A stretch of 64,000 nt of DNA from Burkholderia cepacia (GCF_001718835.1 NZ_CP013442.1:558001-622000); one strand, 5' to 3'. Shown: positions 8,246-16,457, counted from the stretch's first letter. The notes: generated by a model not told the origin, from the sequence alone. A program made the numbers and translations.

Positions 8246-9001
8246 TCAGCCGGCCGCGCGGGTCTGCGCGAACCATGCATCGAACGTCGTGGCGCCGAGA
8301 CGCGCGCCGCCCCCCGGTACGAGCGTATCGTCGTCCACCTCCGCACCGAAGTAGCCTGCCGCCGGATCGCCGAGCACCGTGCGTGCGTCGTGCGTGACGG
8401 ACAGGAAGTGCCGGACCAGGTCGGCGAGCCGCACGCGGTCGGGGCCGCCGATTTCGACGATGCCGTTGACGGGTTTGCCAAGGGCGAAATGGGTGACGGC
8501 GGAGGCGACATCGTCCGACGCGATCGGCTGGAAGTGTGCAGTGGTCAGCCGGATCTGCTCTCCGTCGCCGCCCGATTGCGCGATCGCGCCGAGAAATTCG
8601 AAGAACTGCGTCGAACGCACGATCGTAAACGGTATGCCCGATTCGCGAATCAGGTTCTCCTGAACGATCTTGCCGCGGAAGTACGGGCTTTGCTGAAGAC
8701 GATCCGTTCCGACCACCGACAACGCGATGTGATGGCGCACGCCGGCCGCGCGTGCCGCTGCAAGCAGATTGTGCCCGGACCGCTCGAAGAACGCCTTCAC
8801 GGCGGCTTCCTCGAACGACGGAGAATTCGCTAGATCGACCACCACGTCGGCGCCCGCCAGTACATCGTTCAGTCCCTCGCCGGTAACCGTATCGACGCCG
8901 GTGGAAGGCGCCGCCGCGACGGCTTGATGACCACGCGCGCCGAGATGCTTGACGACTTTGCTGCCGATGAGCCCGGTACCTCCGATTACGACGATCTTCA
9001 C
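8246..9001 (-). CDS. NmrA-like NAD(P)-binding reductase/epimerase
   Basis: 251-residue atypical SDR of the NmrA/NAD-dependent epimerase type. The Rossmann motif GGTGLIGS lies at residues 7-14, and residues 100-150 contain SVVGTDRLQQSPYFRGK and ESGIPFTIVRSTQFFEF. The classical YxxxK is replaced by YFRGK. The GTG start at 9001 has AAGGAG 9 bases upstream; the frame extends further but without a ribosome site. It is the first gene of a three-gene operon under module copy 4. ECF41 sigma genes are known to sit near carboxymuconolactone decarboxylases, oxidoreductases and epimerases, and all three types occur here. Confidence 0.85.
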   Translation of the reverse strand: MKIVVIGGTGLIGSKVVKHLGARGHQAVAAAPSTGVDTVTGEGLNDVLAGADVVVDLANSPSFEEAAVKAFFERSGHNLLAAARAAGVRHHIALSVVGTDRLQQSPYFRGKIVQENLIRESGIPFTIVRSTQFFEFLGAIAQSGGDGEQIRLTTAHFQPIASDDVASAVTHFALGKPVNGIVEIGGPDRVRLADLVRHFLSVTHDARTVLGDPAAGYFGAEVDDDTLVPGGGARLGATTFDAWFAQTRAAG

Positions 9002-9141
9002 GAATATTTTCTCCTTGAACGGATGCGCGGACCGCGCGCGGCCGCATGTGGTCGGATCAGGCGCGCGCCGCGTCGCGGCGACCGCACCCGCGCTTTGCCG
9101 AGGGCCGTGCATCTGGAATTGCACGTCGCTCGAGCAGTTCG

Positions 9142-9220
9142 TATCGTAGGCAGGTACCGTTCGATCCGGTAGAGCCGTTCAGGGGCTCACCATGTTGCCG
9201 TGAATGCATCAATCGATCGC
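9142..9220 (-). promoter_or_regulatory. Shared promoter module, copy 4 (NmrA-Ohr-SDR operon)
   Basis: Minus strand: GATTGATGCA...GCAACATGGTGAGC, TACCGG, 17 bases, TACGAT (9143-9148). The inferred start is near 9136, 135 bases before the GTG. The dyad overlaps the end of the upstream LysR gene: the TGA stop codon lies inside GATTGATGCA. Confidence 0.75.
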
Positions 9221-10213
9221 CTCGAACGTCGTCATCGTCGTCATCGTCGTCGGGCACTGCAGGTCGGACGCGCGCGTCTGCTCGATCATGTAATCGATAA
9301 AGGCACGGATGCGGGTCGGCAGGTGCTTTCGACTCAGGTAGCAGAGGTAATGGCCGCCATCATCCGGCGCATGCTGGCCGAGGCAGCTCACCAGTCGCCC
9401 GTCGGCCAGCAGGTCGCAGACCTGATATGCGGGCAACTGAGCGATGCCGAGCCCGTCGAGCACGGCGCGCACGACGAGATCCATGTCGTTGAACGTGTGA
9501 TGCGCGGCTGGCTGGGCCTGTTGTGCAAGTCCGTCGACCTTGAATTCCCATTCCTTCACGCGGCCCGATGCGGTGCGCAGGTTGATGCAGCGGTGCTGCG
9601 CGAGCTCGTCGACGCGGCGCGGCAAACCGTATCGATGCGCGTACGCGGGCGCCGCGCAAACGACCATCTGCATCGGAATCAATTGACGCGCGACGATCGC
9701 GCTGTCCTCCATGCGCCCATCGCGAAACGCGACATCGATTCGATCCGCGGAGAAGTCGACTGGACGGTCGTTGAGCAGAAGCTCGAGCGTGATGTCCGGG
9801 TACTGCAGATGGAAGTCGCGCAACAGCGGCGCGATGATCTTGCGGCCGAAGCCGGGTGTCGAGCCGATCCGCAGATGGCCGCTCGGCGGCCCGCTGCGCA
9901 GCTCGCGCATGTCGTCGAGCGCCTGCGCGAGATGGTCGATGCCCGGCCGGCAATTCTCGTAGAACAGCTCGCCTTCGCGCGTGAGCGACATGCTCCTCGT
10001 CGTGCGCTGGAACAGCCGCGTGTCGAGCCGGTCCTCGAGCCTCTGCACGTGGCGGCTGACCGACGATCGGCCGACGCCGAGGCGGTCGGCCGCGCGGGCG
10101 AAGCTCCCCTCGGTGACAACGGTAAGAAAGGTGACGACGCCCGCGTAGCAACTCGAGAAGCTTCGAGCGAATGGGTCGTCGGCATCAGTGCGGCGGATGG
10201 AAGTGTCTGACAT
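9209..10213 (-). CDS. LysR-type regulator, probable activator of the shared promoters
   Basis: 334 residues. The winged helix-turn-helix is at about residues 25-85 (FLTVVTEGSFARAADRLGVGRSSVSRHVQRLED), followed by the effector-binding domain; it resembles the CrgA-like LysR group. I chose the ATG at 10213; an in-frame start at 10285 would lie upstream of the promoter. The ECF41-type promoter at 10248-10274 precedes it. It lies directly upstream of the copy 4 promoter, and no other LysR gene exists among the seven module-driven units. It is therefore the natural candidate activator, although binding is inferred. Confidence 0.85.
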   Translation of the reverse strand: MSDTSIRRTDADDPFARSFSSCYAGVVTFLTVVTEGSFARAADRLGVGRSSVSRHVQRLEDRLDTRLFQRTTRSMSLTREGELFYENCRPGIDHLAQALDDMRELRSGPPSGHLRIGSTPGFGRKIIAPLLRDFHLQYPDITLELLLNDRPVDFSADRIDVAFRDGRMEDSAIVARQLIPMQMVVCAAPAYAHRYGLPRRVDELAQHRCINLRTASGRVKEWEFKVDGLAQQAQPAAHHTFNDMDLVVRAVLDGLGIAQLPAYQVCDLLADGRLVSCLGQHAPDDGGHYLCYLSRKHLPTRIRAFIDYMIEQTRASDLQCPTTMTTMTTFEAID

Positions 10214-10247
10214 GGCGGCGCGATAGTCGTGGTTCCCTGTTCGACAA

Positions 10248-10274
10248 GACGTTTCGGCGTAGCCGCCTGTGACA
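10248..10274 (-). promoter_or_regulatory. ECF41-type promoter of the LysR gene
   Basis: On the minus strand TGTCACA, exactly 16 bases, then CGTC. This matches the promoter motif I recall for ECF41 sigma factors. It lies about 35 bases before the LysR ATG, and the ECF41 sigma gene is 1.2 kb away. I saw no second copy with this spacing in the window. Confidence 0.65.
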
Positions 10275-10319
10275 CCGTCCGTCACATTTTTTTGAACGCG
10301 GCGGCGACGCGCGTCCGGA

Positions 10320-10721
10320 TTACCTTTCCGGCACGAACACGGGTGCCCCCTTGTCCTTCAGCAGCAGCACGACGAACTTCGCGGGCCGCGTCCGGCTCGC
10401 GTTGCGTCCGACCGTGTGCACATCGTCGGGCGCTTCGTAGAACGTCTGTCCCGGTTTCAGCGTAACGGGGTCGCCACCCTTCACTTGCATGACGATCGAA
10501 CCCTCGACGACGTAGACGAACGCGTGCGCGTGGTGGCGATGGACGGGATCGACCGCGCCGGGCGGGTATTCGACCGAAATCATCTCGGCTTGCTTGCCCG
10601 GATAGTCGTCGAGCGGCTTCGTCATCAGCGGTGTGACGATTGCCGACGGCGCCGCGTGAGCGCCGGCGATCATCGCACCGGCGGTGAGCGCGACCGCCAG
10701 CGTTTTCTTGATGCGGATCAT
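10320..10721 (-). CDS. Exported cupin-domain protein
   Basis: 133 residues: an N-terminal signal peptide (KKTLAVALTAGAMIAGAHA), then a single cupin barrel with a metal motif HRHHAHAFVYVVEG and a second motif PGQTFYEAPDDVH. It probably acts in the periplasm; its ligand or reaction is unknown. The ATG at 10721 has AGGA upstream. It follows the carboxymuconolactone-decarboxylase-like gene by 77 bases on the same strand and probably shares promoter copy 5. Confidence 0.85.
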   Translation of the reverse strand: MIRIKKTLAVALTAGAMIAGAHAAPSAIVTPLMTKPLDDYPGKQAEMISVEYPPGAVDPVHRHHAHAFVYVVEGSIVMQVKGGDPVTLKPGQTFYEAPDDVHTVGRNASRTRPAKFVVLLLKDKGAPVFVPER

Positions 10722-10798
10722 CTGAACGATTCCTGTTAACCGCCGGCCGCATTCAGGCGGCGGCGGGAGAATGACGGACCGGGTGACGGGCGCGAAAA

Positions 10799-11278
10799 TC
10801 AGGCGAGATTCGCCTTGTCGAGACCAAATGCCTTGTCCGACGAACCGGGCACGGTCCGGAATGCGACGTTCGCACGGTTCCAGCCGTTGATGGCCATCAC
10901 CTCGAACGTGAGATCGGACAGTTCCTTTTCGGACAGCTGGCCGCGCACGCGATCGTAGACGTCGTCCGGCACGCCGTGCTCGCCGAGTCTCGTCAGTGCT
11001 TCGGTCCACGCGAGCGCCGCACGCTCTCGCGGCGAGAACAGCGTGGACTCGCGCCACGCAGCGAGATGATGCACGCGCAGTTCGCGCTCACCGTGCAGGT
11101 GCGCTTCCTTCACGTGCATGTCGAGACAGAACGCGCAGCCGTTGAGCTGGGACGCCCGGATCGACACGAGGTCGCGAATCGATTCCTCTATGGTGGCGCT
11201 TCGCAGCAGATTGCTGAGTTCGAGGAACTTCTTGAACAGTTCAGGCGATTGCTGAACGTAGTTGAGGCGCTGCGTCAT
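10799..11278 (-). CDS. Carboxymuconolactone decarboxylase-like (AhpD-fold) protein
   Basis: 159 residues with the CMD/AhpD core and the redox motif CAFCLDMH (CxxC with the downstream His) at about residues 49-56. Such proteins act as alkylhydroperoxidase-type thiol peroxidases or decarboxylases. The ATG at 11278 has AGGAG 5 bases upstream. It is the first gene downstream of module copy 5. This family is one of the standard neighbours of ECF41 sigma genes, and the sigma gene lies directly upstream. Confidence 0.9.
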   Translation of the reverse strand: MTQRLNYVQQSPELFKKFLELSNLLRSATIEESIRDLVSIRASQLNGCAFCLDMHVKEAHLHGERELRVHHLAAWRESTLFSPRERAALAWTEALTRLGEHGVPDDVYDRVRGQLSEKELSDLTFEVMAINGWNRANVAFRTVPGSSDKAFGLDKANLA

Positions 11279-11352
11279 GACGGCTCCTGGCGAAGAGGTG
11301 GACATCACCCGCGCTTCGCGGGTGCCGTGGGCGGCAGAGTGCCGCGCGAAGC

Positions 11353-11431
11353 CATCTTAGGAGCACGCCGTCGGGGGCGGTAGATACGCACAGGGGCGCA
11401 TCGTGTTGCCTCGAGTGCACCAATCGGTGCG
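11353..11431 (-). promoter_or_regulatory. Shared promoter module, copy 5 (CMD-cupin operon)
   Basis: Minus strand: GATTGGTGCA...GGCAACACGATG, TACCGC, 17 bases, TAAGAT (11354-11359). The inferred start is near 11347, 69 bases before the CMD ATG. Confidence 0.75.
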
Positions 11432-11465
11432 TGACGTCGGCGCCTCGATCGCTGCTCGTCAGTCG

Positions 11466-12350
11466 TCAATCGGCGGTGCAGGCTGCCGCGATACGCGCAA
11501 GCTTGTCGGGATTGCGCTGCACGAGGATGCGCATGACGCGCGTACCGTCCGTCTCGAACGACATCGCGGATTCGAGCTGTCCGGCGATGAAGCGCAGCAT
11601 TGCCCACTGACCGTTCAGCACGACCGGCCGCATCTCGACGCCGCTGCCGTAGCGCAGCCACGCCGCGTAGAACAGTTGCGCGATCCGCCGGCCGCCGAGC
11701 ATCGGCTTCGGGAAACTCTGGACCTTGCCGCCGCCGTCTCCGATCAGCATCGCGTCTTCCGCGAGCAGCGCCTGGATCGACGCAAAATCCCCTCGCACAG
11801 CCGCTTGCGAGAATTTCTGCAGCAATTGCCGGTGCGTCTCGCGCGGCACGGTCCGGCTCGGCCGGCTGCCGTCGCGCAGTTGCGCCTTGGCTCGGCTGAC
11901 GAGTTGCCGGCAGGCTGCTTCCGTCTTGCCGATCGCGGCTGCGATCTCCTCGTAGTCGACATCGAAGACTTCATGCAGAAGAAAGGCCGCGCGCGCCTCC
12001 GGCGTCAGCCGTTCGAGCAGCATCAGGAACGCGACCGATACGTCGTCCGCGCGCTCCGTCATTTCCTCCGGTGTCGCAGGCGATTCGCCGAGCTCCGGTT
12101 CCGGGAGCCAGATACCCGGATAGTGCTCACGCCGGCTCTTCGCCATCCGCAGTCGGTCGATCGAGAGCCGCGTCGTCACCGTGACAAGCCATGCCTCAGT
12201 GTTCTCGATGCCGTCGCGTGCGGTCTCGTGCCAGCGCAGCCACGCGTCCTGCACGATGTCCTCGGCGTCCGCGACGGAGCCCAGCATCCGGTACGCAATC
12301 TTCTGCAAGCGCGGGCGGAGCGCGTGGAAGGCCTGCGCGTCGTCGTTCAT
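11466..12350 (-). CDS. ECF41-family RNA polymerase sigma factor with SnoaL-like domain
   Basis: 294 residues. Sigma region 2 (residues 6-75, YRMLGSVADAEDIVQDAWLRW), a linker with WLPEPEL, region 4 (residues 115-170, FLLHEVFDVDYEEIAAAIGKTEAACRQ) and a C-terminal SnoaL-like domain. The ECF41 signatures DGGGK and NPDKL are both present. In this group the fused C-terminal domain replaces an anti-sigma factor and modulates activity. The ATG at 12350 has GGAG about 10 bases upstream. Its neighbours include CMD, oxidoreductase and NmrA genes, as usual for ECF41. Confidence 0.92.
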   Translation of the reverse strand: MNDDAQAFHALRPRLQKIAYRMLGSVADAEDIVQDAWLRWHETARDGIENTEAWLVTVTTRLSIDRLRMAKSRREHYPGIWLPEPELGESPATPEEMTERADDVSVAFLMLLERLTPEARAAFLLHEVFDVDYEEIAAAIGKTEAACRQLVSRAKAQLRDGSRPSRTVPRETHRQLLQKFSQAAVRGDFASIQALLAEDAMLIGDGGGKVQSFPKPMLGGRRIAQLFYAAWLRYGSGVEMRPVVLNGQWAMLRFIAGQLESAMSFETDGTRVMRILVQRNPDKLARIAAACTAD

Positions 12351-12754
12351 GTGTGCCAGACTCCACCAAAACTGAAATTGACTGGGCTGCTCGGCCCGCG
12401 ACGGCAGCGCGCTAATGTGCCGGCGGATCCGGATCGACCATTTCCGACGATCGAGCGCGATGCGACGCGTGGACTCGACGCAAGGATCTCCTTTCGCGCC
12501 GGCTAAACCGGAACGCTTCGTGCCGGACGCCGACCGCATCGCGATCACGCCGGGAACGTTGCCGCGTGCGCGGCGCTTGCAGGTTTTGGACTCGAACCAG
12601 AGGGTTATTACAGGGATGAGTCACCGCCCGCACTTCAAGTTGACGGCCTCGGCGATCAACCGGAATCAAATGGCAGAAGTGTCGTTCACTCTATCACAAC
12701 GCCCCACCCGGGCCCGGAGGCGGTCGGGCGAACACGACTCGATGCATTGGTGGT
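12351..12754. other. Intergenic stretch without a recognisable gene
   Basis: About 400 bases between the sigma factor start and promoter copy 6. Short frames on both strands match nothing I know. A GGTTCGAGTCC stretch near 12592 resembles a tRNA T-loop, but no tRNA body surrounds it. Confidence 0.5.
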
Positions 12755-12827
12755 CATTGGTGCCGCCGCGGCAATAGCGTGAGCACACTTGCGCGCCTAC
12801 TCGTGCTGGAGGCCCCGGCCTAGAATC
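12755..12827 (+). promoter_or_regulatory. Shared promoter module, copy 6 (PEBP gene)
   Basis: Plus strand: CATTGGTGCC...GGCAATAGCGTGAGC, TACTCG, 17 bases, TAGAAT (12821-12826). It is the most diverged dyad, but spacing is exactly conserved. The inferred start is near 12833, 80 bases before the ATG at 12913. Confidence 0.65.
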
Positions 12828-12912
12828 CGCTTCCACGACAGCCGTACACCTCGTATCCGGCATCGATCTGTACGTACGACACGTCGGACCGAACCCATCA
12901 ATGGAGCGCGCC

Positions 12913-13488
12913 ATGCCAATCGGCATCCTTCTGCGAAACAGCCTCTGCTCAACGTTACTTCTCACGGTCATGCCGACGCTCGCCTTTTCCGGGACGTTTG
13001 CCGTCAAGGTCGACGGTCTCGACCATGACGGACAATTTGCGAGCCGGCAGGTGTACAACGGGTTTGGGTGCAAAGGCGAAAACGTTTCTCCTCGCATCTC
13101 GTGGTCCCATGTTCCGCCCGAGACACGAAGCATCGTCGTGACCCTCTTCGATCCCGATGCGCCTACGGAAGGCCTAGGATGGACGCATTGGACCGTGGTC
13201 AATATTCCCCCGTCGGTCTCGTCGATCGAGATGGGCGCATCGGGGAATGCGAACCTGTTACCGGCTGGGGCGCTCGAGACGTTGACTGATTTCGGAGAGT
13301 CGAAGTACGGCGGACCCTGCCCGCCTCAGGGCGAATCTCATCGATACGTCGTCACGGCATTTGCGCTTTCCGTCCCGCGAATCGATGCAAAATCGACGTC
13401 AAGCCCGGCACTCGTCGCCTATCAGATGCATGGAAATGCCATTGCACAAGCGCAATATGTAGCGAAGTATTATCGGCCGTGGAAGTAA
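12913..13488 (+). CDS. Exported PEBP (YbhB/YbcL-type) protein
   Basis: 191 residues: a signal peptide (LLRNSLCSTLLLTVMPTLAFS) followed by a phosphatidylethanolamine-binding-protein fold. Family motifs seen are DPDAPT...GWTHWTVVNIP, YGGPCPPQGESHRYVVTAFAL and the C-terminal YYRPWK. Bacterial members are periplasmic or cytoplasmic proteins of unclear ligand; YbhB-like members are often called kinase inhibitors. The ATG at 12913 has GGAG 6 bases upstream; an ATG at 12901 is less likely. Driven by module copy 6. Confidence 0.9.
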   Translation: MPIGILLRNSLCSTLLLTVMPTLAFSGTFAVKVDGLDHDGQFASRQVYNGFGCKGENVSPRISWSHVPPETRSIVVTLFDPDAPTEGLGWTHWTVVNIPPSVSSIEMGASGNANLLPAGALETLTDFGESKYGGPCPPQGESHRYVVTAFALSVPRIDAKSTSSPALVAYQMHGNAIAQAQYVAKYYRPWK

Positions 13489-13512
13489 ACCCGAGCGCCC
13501 CGATGCCCCACG

Positions 13513-13875
13513 TCACGCCCGCCGCCGATACGTCCCCGGCGTACTCCCCGTCCAATGCCGGAACGCGCGATGGAACGCGCTCGGATCGTCGAAACCGATG
13601 TCGGCGCCGATCGCCGCGATCGTGTCGGGCGTATCGGTCAGCCGCTGGATCGCGATGCTTGAGCATCAGCTCCTGCCCGAGCGCGCCGATCGGGCCGACC
13701 GCCGGGTTCGAGCGCAGCAGCACCTGCGCGACGAGGCCGTCGCGCTTCGATTCGACGAAGAAATCGTCGAGCAGGATATGGAAGAACTGGCCGAAACGAT
13801 GCAGCGTCGTTTCGAGGTTGCGCGCACCGAACAGGCGGCTCATGCTCGCTTCGAGAGATACTGATAACGATGCTC
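13513..13875 (-). pseudogene. AraC-family regulator remnant
   Basis: The minus strand holds two pieces of an AraC regulator in different frames. One piece resembles the arabinose-binding-type N-terminal domain (LETTLHRFGQFFHILLDDFF...LMLKH). The other is the end of the helix-turn-helix domain (DTIAAIGADIGFDDPSAFHR, then AFRHWTGSTPGTYRRRA, stop at 13513). The middle of the protein, over 150 residues, is missing and the frame changes near 13660, so it is a deletion remnant. Confidence 0.7.
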
Positions 13876-14159
13876 CGTTGATCTTTGCATGCCGCTTCGC
13901 ACATGCGCTCCACATAACCTGCAGACTCTAGCGCGGGGGACATGTGCACTGCATCACAGTCAGTCGGCCGACTGACCCAGAAAGTATGCAGGCGTTTCTC
14001 GGGCAGGCACTTCGAGTTTTCTGCGCAGCAACCAATGTCTCGGGCGACGTGCGCAACGCGCTCTTCCGGCACCGAAACGAACCGCCGGCGATCTTCGACG
14101 ACAAAACGGCAGAACAGTTAGTATCGGAGCAGCGTACAGAGGACTTCTTAGAGACGGTT

Positions 14160-14940
14160 TCAAAAAGACTGTTCTGCACGCCGACGGGTATTCCAGCAGA
14201 TCAGGCAGCAACCGAGTTTGAGGAACGCTCCATGAATGTCGGCACGGCGCTCGAAACGAATGCGTAATCAACGGAAGTGATGCAGCCAGGCATGCGTGCG
14301 TTCAACGAACCAGCGATATTTGCCAAAGCCACTGCCATGTTCGATACGGCGCTTGGGGATCACGGGCTCAATACCGCGGTTGCGCAACGCACGTCAATGC
14401 CGCTCGGAGTCGTAACCGCGATCGGCATAGACCACACGCGGTCTCCGCAGTGGGTGGCCGCGCTATCCGCGAATCGGTGGAATCGGTGGAATCGGTGGAA
14501 TCGCGTCGATCAGCGGCAGCAATTGCGTGACATCGTTGACATTCGCACCGGTCAGGATCGCGGCGAGCGGGGTGCCGTTGGCGTCGGTGACGATGTGGTG
14601 TTTGGAACCGGGTCGTGCGCGATCGGTGGGGTTTGGCCCAGTTTTTGGCCTGCCCCAACAGCGCGAATCGACGATGAATCGACCGCGGCTCGCGAGAATT
14701 CGATCTGGTCTGCTGCTCGTAGCTTGGTCAGTAGCAACTCGTGCAAGCGATCCCATACACCAGCGGCCTGCCAATCGCGTAGCCGTCGCCAGCATGTCAC
14801 GCCCGAGCCGCAGCCCATTTCGGCGGGCAGGTCGCGCCAGTGCAGTCCGGTCTTGAGAACCAACTGGATGCCGGTCAGTGCAGCACGATTCGAAACAGGC
14901 AGGCGGCCCGGATTCCGATGCCTGAGGTTAACAGCTCGCC
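14160..14940 (-). pseudogene. IS5-family transposase with three premature stops
   Basis: Recognisable as an IS427-type DDE transposase: LVLKTGLHWRDLPAEMGCG, VDSSSIRAVGAG, then after a -1 shift on a run of five A KTGPNPTDRARPGSKHHIVT and GANVNDVTQLLPLIDAIPP. The -1 shift is normal for this group. Three in-frame stops then appear: TAG after PPIRG, TGA in place of Arg in the RHxRAL motif, and TGA in FRxLRIR. A 9-bp unit is present three times at 14471-14497 (IPP repeats). The element cannot transpose on its own. Confidence 0.85.
14471..14497. repeat. Triplicated 9-bp unit in the dead transposase
   Basis: GAATCGGTG occurs three times in a row, adding two extra Ile-Pro-Pro repeats relative to other transposases of the group. 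Confidence 0.9.
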
Positions 14941-15161
14941 GCGAAAGTTAACAGCCCCACGGAGCCTTTTTGAAACCGTCTCTTACGCTACATCGCATCG
15001 CTTGAAATCAGCTCGGGAAAGGCATGGAACGCTTGTTGCGGGTCTGAAAGACTACAGCTCTTCTCACACCATGGCCGATTTGTATGCGGTAACAGAAAAC
15101 AGGTCGTCTGATTCGCCAACCCGGACGTCTTCCGCGCTAAGTTGCGTGCCCCACATTTTTA

Positions 15162-15187
15162 GAAACCCGCTCGTCAGAGCGGGTTTC
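15162..15187. terminator. Strong symmetric hairpin
   Basis: GAAACCCGCTC and GAGCGGGTTTC pair perfectly around GTCA. It lies 51 bases after the split antitoxin-like gene. A bidirectional terminator is likely, though T-runs are short. Confidence 0.6.
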
Positions 15188-15461
15188 TCACTTCGCCGAA
15201 GTTACCAACCGGAGTTAGAGTTCCTTGTCGGCCGATGTGACGCGACGGCCGCCTCTGCTCCATCTTGCGTTTCAAGGTATGCCACATATCCTGAAGCAGT
15301 GTCGGTCGATATAGGTCCACAGTTGAATATCAAAAATATTCTGGGACCGGCGCACCACTCGCAATTCCAAGTTTTCTATCAATCATTGAAAACTCGTCGC
15401 GAATTTCATTGCGAGAGGGATGCGACGGCCGCAGTTAGGCCAACGGCGTTCCCTGTACTGG
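15188..15461. other. AT-richer intergenic stretch, nothing recognised
   Basis: About 270 bases of lower GC than its surroundings, with no coding frame I recognise. The sequence GCGACGGCCGC appears twice (near 15241 and 15422). It may be island DNA. Confidence 0.4.
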
Positions 15462-16457
15462 TCAGCTATGCAGAAATGCAAGAAGATCCTGGTTAAGCTG
15501 AGCCTTATGTGTTTCGGTCAAACCGTGCGGTGCCCCCTTGTAAATCTTCAGAATGGCGTGCGGAACAAGTTTCTTCGTGGCGCGCCCCCCAACGTCGACA
15601 GGTACGACTTGATCGTCGTCCCCGTGCACAATCAACGTTGGCATGTCGAACTTTCTCAGATCCGCAGAGAAGTCCGTTTCAGAGAAAGCACGCACTGAGT
15701 CATAAGTATTCTTGAAGCCACCCATCATTCCTTGGCTCCACCACGAGTCAATCATTCCTTGAGACACTTTGGTGCCGGGACGATTGAAACCATAGAAAGG
15801 GCCACTGGCGATCTCCCGGAACAACTGTGACCGGTCAGCAACCATTCCTGAACGGATGGCATCAAAAACCTCTATCGATACCCCCTGCGGATTGGCAGCA
15901 GTCTTGAGCATCAACGGCGGCACGGCCGAAATCAAGCCGACTTTGGTCACACGCGAGCCACCATGCCGACCGATATACCGAGTGACTTCCCCCCCACCGG
16001 TTGAAAAGCCGACCGCCGTCACGTTTTCAAGATGCAGCGTATCAATGACGGTGGCCAAGTCGTCGGCGTAGTGGTCCATATCATTACCGTCCCAAGGCTG
16101 GCTTGATCTGCCGTGTCCGCGTCGATCGTGAGCAATCACACGGAAGCCATTCGACGCAAGAAAAAACGCCTGGTTATCCCAACTATCCCCGCAAAGTGGC
16201 CATCCGTGACTGAGCGTGACTACCGGACCGTTCTTCGGACCCCAGTCTTTGTAGAAGATTTCGACGCCATCCTTGGTGACGATCCTGTCCGCTGATTGAT
16301 TTCTCGCCGCGCCATAAACGGAAGTGACCTTCGATACGCGACCGGTAGTTGCTCCTGCAACGGTCGGCATAACGGCAGCGGCTGTTGCCAGAACACCACC
16401 CAGAATTAGATCTCGACGGTTCGCATCGTCGGGAGATAGGTGAGAATTAGGTTTCAT
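15462..16457 (-). CDS. Tat-exported alpha/beta hydrolase (chloroperoxidase-like)
   Basis: 331 residues. The N-terminus has a twin-arginine signal (NRRDLILGGVLATAAAVMPT), so it should be exported folded. The hydrolase domain starts near residue 58; the nucleophile Ser lies in GFSTGG, the acid Asp in HGDDDQVVP and the His in GAPHGLTETH. It belongs to the cofactor-free haloperoxidase/esterase group, whose in vivo role is usually ester or lactone hydrolysis or perhydrolysis. The ATG at 16457 has GGAG 9 bases upstream. It is driven by module copy 7 and lies beyond the IS scar zone. Confidence 0.9.
   Translation of the reverse strand: MKPNSHLSPDDANRRDLILGGVLATAAAVMPTVAGATTGRVSKVTSVYGAARNQSADRIVTKDGVEIFYKDWGPKNGPVVTLSHGWPLCGDSWDNQAFFLASNGFRVIAHDRRGHGRSSQPWDGNDMDHYADDLATVIDTLHLENVTAVGFSTGGGEVTRYIGRHGGSRVTKVGLISAVPPLMLKTAANPQGVSIEVFDAIRSGMVADRSQLFREIASGPFYGFNRPGTKVSQGMIDSWWSQGMMGGFKNTYDSVRAFSETDFSADLRKFDMPTLIVHGDDDQVVPVDVGGRATKKLVPHAILKIYKGAPHGLTETHKAQLNQDLLAFLHS

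Larger units (their letters stand above)
14151..14982 (-). mobile_element. IS5-family (IS427-like) insertion sequence
   Basis: 832 bp bounded by perfect 17-bp inverted repeats (GAGACGGTTTCAAAAAG at 14151 and its complement ending at 14982), with TTA duplicated on both sides. It encodes one transposase on the minus strand, which is inactivated. Confidence 0.88.
13944..15111 (+). pseudogene. MbcA/ParS-like antitoxin-type gene split by an IS
   Basis: Codons before the insertion end in RHRNEPPAIFDDKTAEQLVSEQRTEDFL. Removing 14151-14982 plus one copy of the TTA duplication rejoins the frame as RTEDFLRYIASLEISSGKAW. The pattern of an aromatic/charged stretch, K-T-A/P, then -LV-EGR---L--- matches the C-terminal domain of MbcA/ParS/Xre (DUF2384-type) antitoxins. 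The restored frame ends at 15111. No RES-type toxin gene is visible nearby. Family assignment is tentative. Confidence 0.5.

Noticed and set aside
12570..12620. tRNA-like T-loop (GGTTCGAGTCC on the minus strand)
   Set aside because: No acceptor stem, D-arm or anticodon arm around it, and the T-stem pairs poorly; chance or at best an old attachment-site trace.
13960..13975. 16-bp perfect palindrome TCAGTCGGCCGACTGA
   Set aside because: Could be an operator, but it is alone and GC-rich; no partner site or gene start logic supports a call.
14471..14497. Possible CRISPR or microsatellite
   Set aside because: Only three copies of a 9-bp unit within a transposase frame; no spacers.
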